Positions 6,360-9,009 of a stretch of DNA of 9,009 nt are shown one piece after another; position 1 is the first letter of the stretch, and each line of letters begins with the position of its first letter. A program made the translations under genes and the position numbers. This stretch comes from an uncultured Opitutia bacterium (lineage in GTDB: Bacteria > Verrucomicrobiota > Verrucomicrobiia > Opitutales > Opitutaceae): positions 1 to 9,009 of the forward strand of contig CAJAFD010000270.1 in assembly GCA_903938935.1 (NCBI GenBank). Direction: 5' to 3'. A model generated the notes under the pieces. It was not told where the DNA came from. It did no database searches and worked only from the letters and a program-made list of their open reading frames with translations.

Positions 6360-6575
6360 GAGGATGCGCTGGGTGGCGCGTGGGTGCCAAGCGTGAAGCC
6401 GTGCTGGATTACATGAAAAAGGCCCTGGTTAGGGCACGCGGCTTGGGAGCGACGGTTAACGTTACCGATTTGGCCCACTTGCAGTATTTTACGGTAGATC
6501 GAATAGTCTTCGGCGCATCTCCGTGGTTGCAAAGCCGGCTTTTTAAGAGAGGTTGGGCATTTTAATTCGTCCAAT
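6360..6575. other. Non-coding divergent region with potential RNA hairpins
   Basis: A 216-base region between divergent genes, lower in GC than its flanks, that should hold both promoters. On the plus strand AAGCCG (6396-6401) can pair with CGGCTT (6439-6444), enclosing a hairpin GCCCT-GGTT-AGGGC (6422-6435). The segment 6453-6467 reads as a 14-bp palindrome, CGGTAACGTTACCG, with one extra T. A weak plus-strand promoter candidate is TTGCAG (6479-6484), 17 bases, AATAGT (6502-6507), giving a leader of about 65 bases for the helicase. I do not recognise a known riboswitch or RNA family. A 62-codon frame at 6380-6565 (GTG start) exists but is not convincing. Confidence 0.5.
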
Positions 6576-8201
6576 ATGTTCAGAAAACTCCTCGCGAAAT
6601 TGCGCGAAAAAATCGCCCCGGCCAAATCTGCTCCTTCTTCCGCCGCGCCGGTGCCCGCTCGATCGGGTGCGCGTGAGCAAGAGGGTCGTCGGCGCGGAGG
6701 CGAGAGCGCGCGTCGCGGTGAGAGCCAAAATTATGGCGGTCAAGGCCGCGGTGCCGGCGAGGGACGTTCTGGTCGGGGCGGTGGCGATGCTCGACGGGAT
6801 TTTCAACCCCGCGGGGGCGAACGGGGCGGGCGTAGCGGTGGGGGCCGCAGTGAAGGCCGGCGTGAAGAATTTCGGGGTGATGGCCGGGGACCGCGCGAGC
6901 CGCGGGAACGCCCCACGATCGACAAAAATTACGATCATCCGCGGGCGACCTCCATCAAGCCGGTGGTTCCCATCAATGTGCCAAAGATGGATACGGCTTT
7001 CAGCAAGTTGGGCTTGTCGGATGCGCTCGCTTTTGGTGTCCAAGAAATGGGCTACATCGAGCCCACGCCGATTCAGGCGCAGGCGATTCCCGTCGTGCTG
7101 GCGGGTCGCGATCTGATCGGCTCCGCCCAGACGGGTACGGGCAAGACGGCGGCTTTTGCGCTGCCGATTATCCAGAAACTCGGCACGCACGGTAAACTGC
7201 GTTGCTTGATCCTCGAGCCGACCCGCGAGCTGGCACTACAAGTCGAAGAAGCGTTTCAGAAATTCTCCAAATTCACCGACCTGCGCGTGACGATCGTCTA
7301 CGGCGGCGTCGGCTACGGGAAACAATTGGAAGATCTCCGCGCGGGCATCGATATTTTGGCGGCCACGCCCGGGCGTTTGCTCGACCACATGGAGCAGGGC
7401 AACGTCTCGCTCAAAGACGTCGACATCCTCGTGCTCGACGAAGTCGATCGCATGTTGGACATGGGCTTCTTGCCCGATGTTAAACGTATCGTACAAAAAA
7501 CGCCGAACACGCGTCAGACGCTTTTCTTCACGGCTACCGTGCCGCCCGAAATCGCTTCGCTCGCGAGTTGGGCTTTGAAAGATCCCGCGCGCGTCGAGAT
7601 CGGGCGGCAACGCTCGGTTGCCGAGACGATCGCCCACGCATTTTACCCTGTGGTGGCTTCGCAGAAATTCGAACTCCTGCAGCTCCTGCTGGATCAGACA
7701 GATTTTAAGAGTGTCATCATCTTTGCGCGCACGCGCATGGGTTCTGACCGCATCGCGGATCGTCTCCAACGCAAGGGCCACACCGTCGGCGTGCTCCACT
7801 CGGACCGCAGCCAACGCGAACGCATCGAGGCGCTCGAAGGTTTCAAATCGGGCAAATTCGAAGTTCTCGTCGCGACCGACATCGCGGCGCGTGGCTTGGA
7901 CATCGCGGGCGTCTCGCACGTGATCAACTACGACGTGCCGGAAAACGCCGAAGATTATGTGCACCGCATCGGCCGCACGGGCCGCGCGCAGGCCAGTGGC
8001 GATGCGTTCACGCTCGTCACCGAAGAAGATGTGCGCGACGCGCGCAGCATCGAGCGCTTCACTGGCATGGCGATCGAGCGGAAGAAAATCGAAGGCTTCC
8101 CGTACATTTATTCGGCGTTGTTCGATGAAAAAGCGCAGGCAGAAGTCGCGGCGGCGGCGGCCAAACCCGTCAGCCGACTGCATCGTGGCATGCGACGCTG
8201 A
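6576..8201 (+). CDS. DEAD-box ATP-dependent RNA helicase with RG-rich N-terminal tail (RhlE/DeaD-like)
   Basis: A 541-residue RNA helicase that unwinds or remodels RNA duplexes with ATP, acting in ribosome assembly, mRNA decay or cold adaptation. Residues 1-20 are a conserved-looking basic start (MFRKLLAKLREKI). Residues 36-112 are a disordered Arg/Gly-rich tract with many RGG and GRG steps, placed at the N-terminus rather than the usual C-terminus. The core has Phe142 upstream of the Q motif, Q motif with Gln167 (PTPIQ), motif I AQTGTGKT (184-191), Ia PTREL (215-219), Ib TPGR (264-267), motif II DEVD (288-291) in place of DEAD, motif III TAT (319-321), motif V ATDIAARGLD (433-442) and motif VI HRIGRTGR (463-470). 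A short tail (residues 505-541) ends in basic residues. ATG at 6576 has no Shine-Dalgarno sequence. A strong terminator follows, so it is a single-gene unit. Confidence 0.95.
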   Translation: MFRKLLAKLREKIAPAKSAPSSAAPVPARSGAREQEGRRRGGESARRGESQNYGGQGRGAGEGRSGRGGGDARRDFQPRGGERGGRSGGGRSEGRREEFRGDGRGPREPRERPTIDKNYDHPRATSIKPVVPINVPKMDTAFSKLGLSDALAFGVQEMGYIEPTPIQAQAIPVVLAGRDLIGSAQTGTGKTAAFALPIIQKLGTHGKLRCLILEPTRELALQVEEAFQKFSKFTDLRVTIVYGGVGYGKQLEDLRAGIDILAATPGRLLDHMEQGNVSLKDVDILVLDEVDRMLDMGFLPDVKRIVQKTPNTRQTLFFTATVPPEIASLASWALKDPARVEIGRQRSVAETIAHAFYPVVASQKFELLQLLLDQTDFKSVIIFARTRMGSDRIADRLQRKGHTVGVLHSDRSQRERIEALEGFKSGKFEVLVATDIAARGLDIAGVSHVINYDVPENAEDYVHRIGRTGRAQASGDAFTLVTEEDVRDARSIERFTGMAIERKKIEGFPYIYSALFDEKAQAEVAAAAAKPVSRLHRGMRR

Positions 8202-8228
8202 GCTCGCCCAAACTTAAGGATGACTTTC

Positions 8229-8257
8229 AAGGCCGCGTCACCCGACGCGGCCTTTTT
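8229..8257 (+). terminator. Rho-independent terminator of the helicase gene
   Basis: A perfect 11-bp GC-rich stem, AAGGCCGCGTC (8229-8239) pairing with GACGCGGCCTT (8244-8254), closes an ACCC loop and runs into TTTTT (8253-8257). It lies 28 bases after the helicase stop codon and separates that gene from the arsenic operon. Confidence 0.93.
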
Positions 8258-8300
8258 ATGGGCGCGGTGGGGATCGGTTTAAAACGTCACAAAGCGAGAC

Positions 8301-8332
8301 TTGATTCGTATGCTTATTAAGGCATACGAATT
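8301..8332 (+). promoter_or_regulatory. Palindromic operator/promoter of the arsR operon
   Basis: Perfect 10-bp inverted arms, ATTCGTATGC (8304-8313) and GCATACGAAT (8322-8331), flank an 8-base AT-rich centre. ArsR-family repressors bind such AT-rich inverted repeats just before their own genes, so this is the likely autoregulatory site. A possible -35 box TTGATT (8301-8306) sits at its left edge, and a weak -10 (ATACGA, 8324-8329) at 17-base spacing falls inside the right arm. If right, repressor binding would cover the promoter and transcription would begin at or very near the GTG start. Confidence 0.7.
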
Positions 8333-8337
8333 AAAGC

Positions 8338-8721
8338 GTGGAGCTGATCAAGATCTACGCCTGTCTCTGTGATTTGACCCGCTTGCGCTTGCTCAACGTG
8401 CTCGCGCAAGGGCCGGTGTGCGTGTGCCACTTTCAGGAAATATTGCAGGAGCCACAGGTAAAAATCTCGAAGCACCTCGCGTATCTGCGGCAGCGTGGAC
8501 TGGTCCGGGCGGAGCGGCAGGGCAACTGGGTGATTTACGCGTTGGCGCCGAAGCCGTCGCGTGAACTCAAGGCGAATCTGGCGTGTTTGCAGGACTGCGC
8601 GCGGGAGAATCCGGTGTTTAAGCGCGATGCGGCGCGCTTGAAAAAAATCGAGCCGTCGTGCGCTTGGGTGCGCGCCGGCGAACTGGAGAAGGCGCCGGGT
8701 CAATACCGTTGCGGATGCTAG
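8338..8721 (+). CDS. arsR: ArsR-family metalloregulator, likely arsenic-responsive
   Basis: A 127-residue winged-helix repressor that should dissociate from DNA on binding arsenite or a similar metal(loid). The GTG start at 8338 is forced: TAA at 8332-8334 lies in frame just upstream, and the sequence from MELIKIYACLCDLTRLRLLNVL matches the usual ArsR N-terminus. Recognition helix: QVKISKHLAYLRQRGLV (40-56); wing: RAERQGNWVIYAL (57-69). The metal-site helix reads PVCVCHFQEIL (26-36), equivalent to the ELCVCDL box of E. coli-type ArsR, with Cys28 and Cys30 as the expected thiolate ligands. It has nine cysteines (9, 11, 28, 30, 83, 87, 108, 125, 127), including a C-terminal CGC. It is preceded by a palindromic operator and followed after 25 bases by an arsenate-type GAPDH gene. 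Confidence 0.92.
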   Translation: MELIKIYACLCDLTRLRLLNVLAQGPVCVCHFQEILQEPQVKISKHLAYLRQRGLVRAERQGNWVIYALAPKPSRELKANLACLQDCARENPVFKRDAARLKKIEPSCAWVRAGELEKAPGQYRCGC

Positions 8722-8746
8722 CGGGCGCGGATCCGAGATTTTTTAT

Positions 8747-9009
8747 ATGAAGCAAACGAAAATTGGCATCAACGGGTTCGGGCGAATCGGGCGGCTGACG
8801 CTACGGGCGGCTTGGGCCTGGCCGGAGTTTGACTGGGCGTTGATCAACGATCCGAAAGGCGGCGCGGAGTGCGCGGCGCATTTGCTCACGTTCGATTCTG
8901 TGCAGGGGCGCTGGGCGCACGAAGCGAGAGGTGAAGGCGGTGCCATCCATGTCGATGGTCGGAGCATCGCTTTTTCGGATAGGAGCAAGCCGGGTGATGT
9001 GGACTGGGC
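8747..9009 (+). CDS. Glyceraldehyde-3-phosphate dehydrogenase, ArsJ-associated type (partial, 5' part)
   Basis: The first 87 residues of a GAPDH cut by the right edge. Seen: the NAD-binding KIGINGFGRIGRLTLRAAW (5-23), INDP (33-36) with Asp35 for the adenosine ribose, and a HLLTFDSVQGRW block (45-56) corresponding to the family's YDSxHGR. The catalytic cysteine region lies beyond the window. The AAWAWPEFDWALINDP stretch and the position after arsR fit the ArsJ-associated enzyme. Known pathway: this GAPDH uses arsenate in place of phosphate to make 1-arseno-3-phosphoglycerate, which the permease ArsJ exports. Glycolytic GAPDH is the alternative, less likely in this context. The ATG at 8747 follows TTTTTTAT with no Shine-Dalgarno sequence. 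Confidence 0.9.
   Translation, partial: MKQTKIGINGFGRIGRLTLRAAWAWPEFDWALINDPKGGAECAAHLLTFDSVQGRWAHEARGEGGAIHVDGRSIAFSDRSKPGDVDW

Noticed and set aside
6531..6542. AAAGCC/GGCTTT palindrome followed by T residues as a terminator
   Set aside because: The arms have no loop between them, so a stable RNA hairpin is unlikely, and no gene ends just upstream.
6380..6565. 61-residue plus-strand frame with GTG start in the divergent gap (VGAKREAVLDYMKKALVRAR...)
   Set aside because: The product looks superficially protein-like, but third-position GC is lower than expected for the neighbouring genes, there is no ribosome site, and both strands are open here. Kept only as a note on a structured non-coding region.
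7236..8183. 315-codon minus-strand frame opposite the helicase
   Set aside because: Lies wholly within conserved helicase motifs on the plus strand and has no recognisable features.
8747..9009. Housekeeping glycolytic gapA
   Set aside because: Adjacent arsR with its operator, and sequence style closer to the ArsJ-associated enzyme; the catalytic half is outside the window, so some doubt remains.

Overview
This is a GC-rich, gene-dense bacterial chromosomal window carrying nine or ten protein genes in four blocks. The gene mix is a bacillithiol thiol locus, two PilT-type ATPases, an RG-rich DEAD-box helicase and an arsenate-type ars operon start. Together with the near absence of Shine-Dalgarno sequences and several GTG starts, it suggests a Gram-negative, non-proteobacterial lineage. 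My best guess is Verrucomicrobiota (Opitutaceae-like). That is an inference from gene style, since no rRNA or other taxonomic marker is present.

Block 1 (1-2960, minus strand, read right to left) holds a GNAT acetyltransferase, a short BshC-like protein, the deacetylase BshB1 and the start of the glycosyltransferase BshA, which runs off the left edge. The three bsh genes would cover the whole bacillithiol pathway. BshA joins GlcNAc to L-malate, BshB removes the acetyl group and BshC adds cysteine. The BshC candidate is only 255 residues, about half the usual size, yet keeps the landmarks of the family's Rossmann core. A 128-bp AT-rich element with 25-bp near-perfect terminal inverted repeats, each itself palindromic, lies between bshC and bshB1.

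Block 2 (3066-3509, plus) is a small exported protein of the DUF4864 type. It is divergent from the GNAT gene and convergent with block 3.

Block 3 (3554-6359, minus) is a compact operon: a PilT-like ATPase with an extra N-terminal region, a 92-residue two-helix membrane protein whose GTG start overlaps the preceding stop (GTGA), and a second, canonical-length PilT. These should power type IV pilus retraction or a related machine. The two ATPases differ in the conserved AIRNLIRE-type motif.

Block 4 (6360-9009, plus) begins with a 216-bp non-coding region that can form hairpins. It is followed by a DEAD-box helicase with an RG-rich N-terminal tail and a DEVD motif II, ended by a strong intrinsic terminator. 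Next is an arsenic-type operon: a palindromic operator, a cysteine-rich ArsR regulator starting at GTG six bases after the operator, and the first 87 residues of a GAPDH resembling the ArsJ-associated enzyme. That enzyme would make 1-arseno-3-phosphoglycerate for export; the expected arsJ would lie beyond the right edge. Most of the long opposite-strand reading frames are shadows caused by high GC and are left out.
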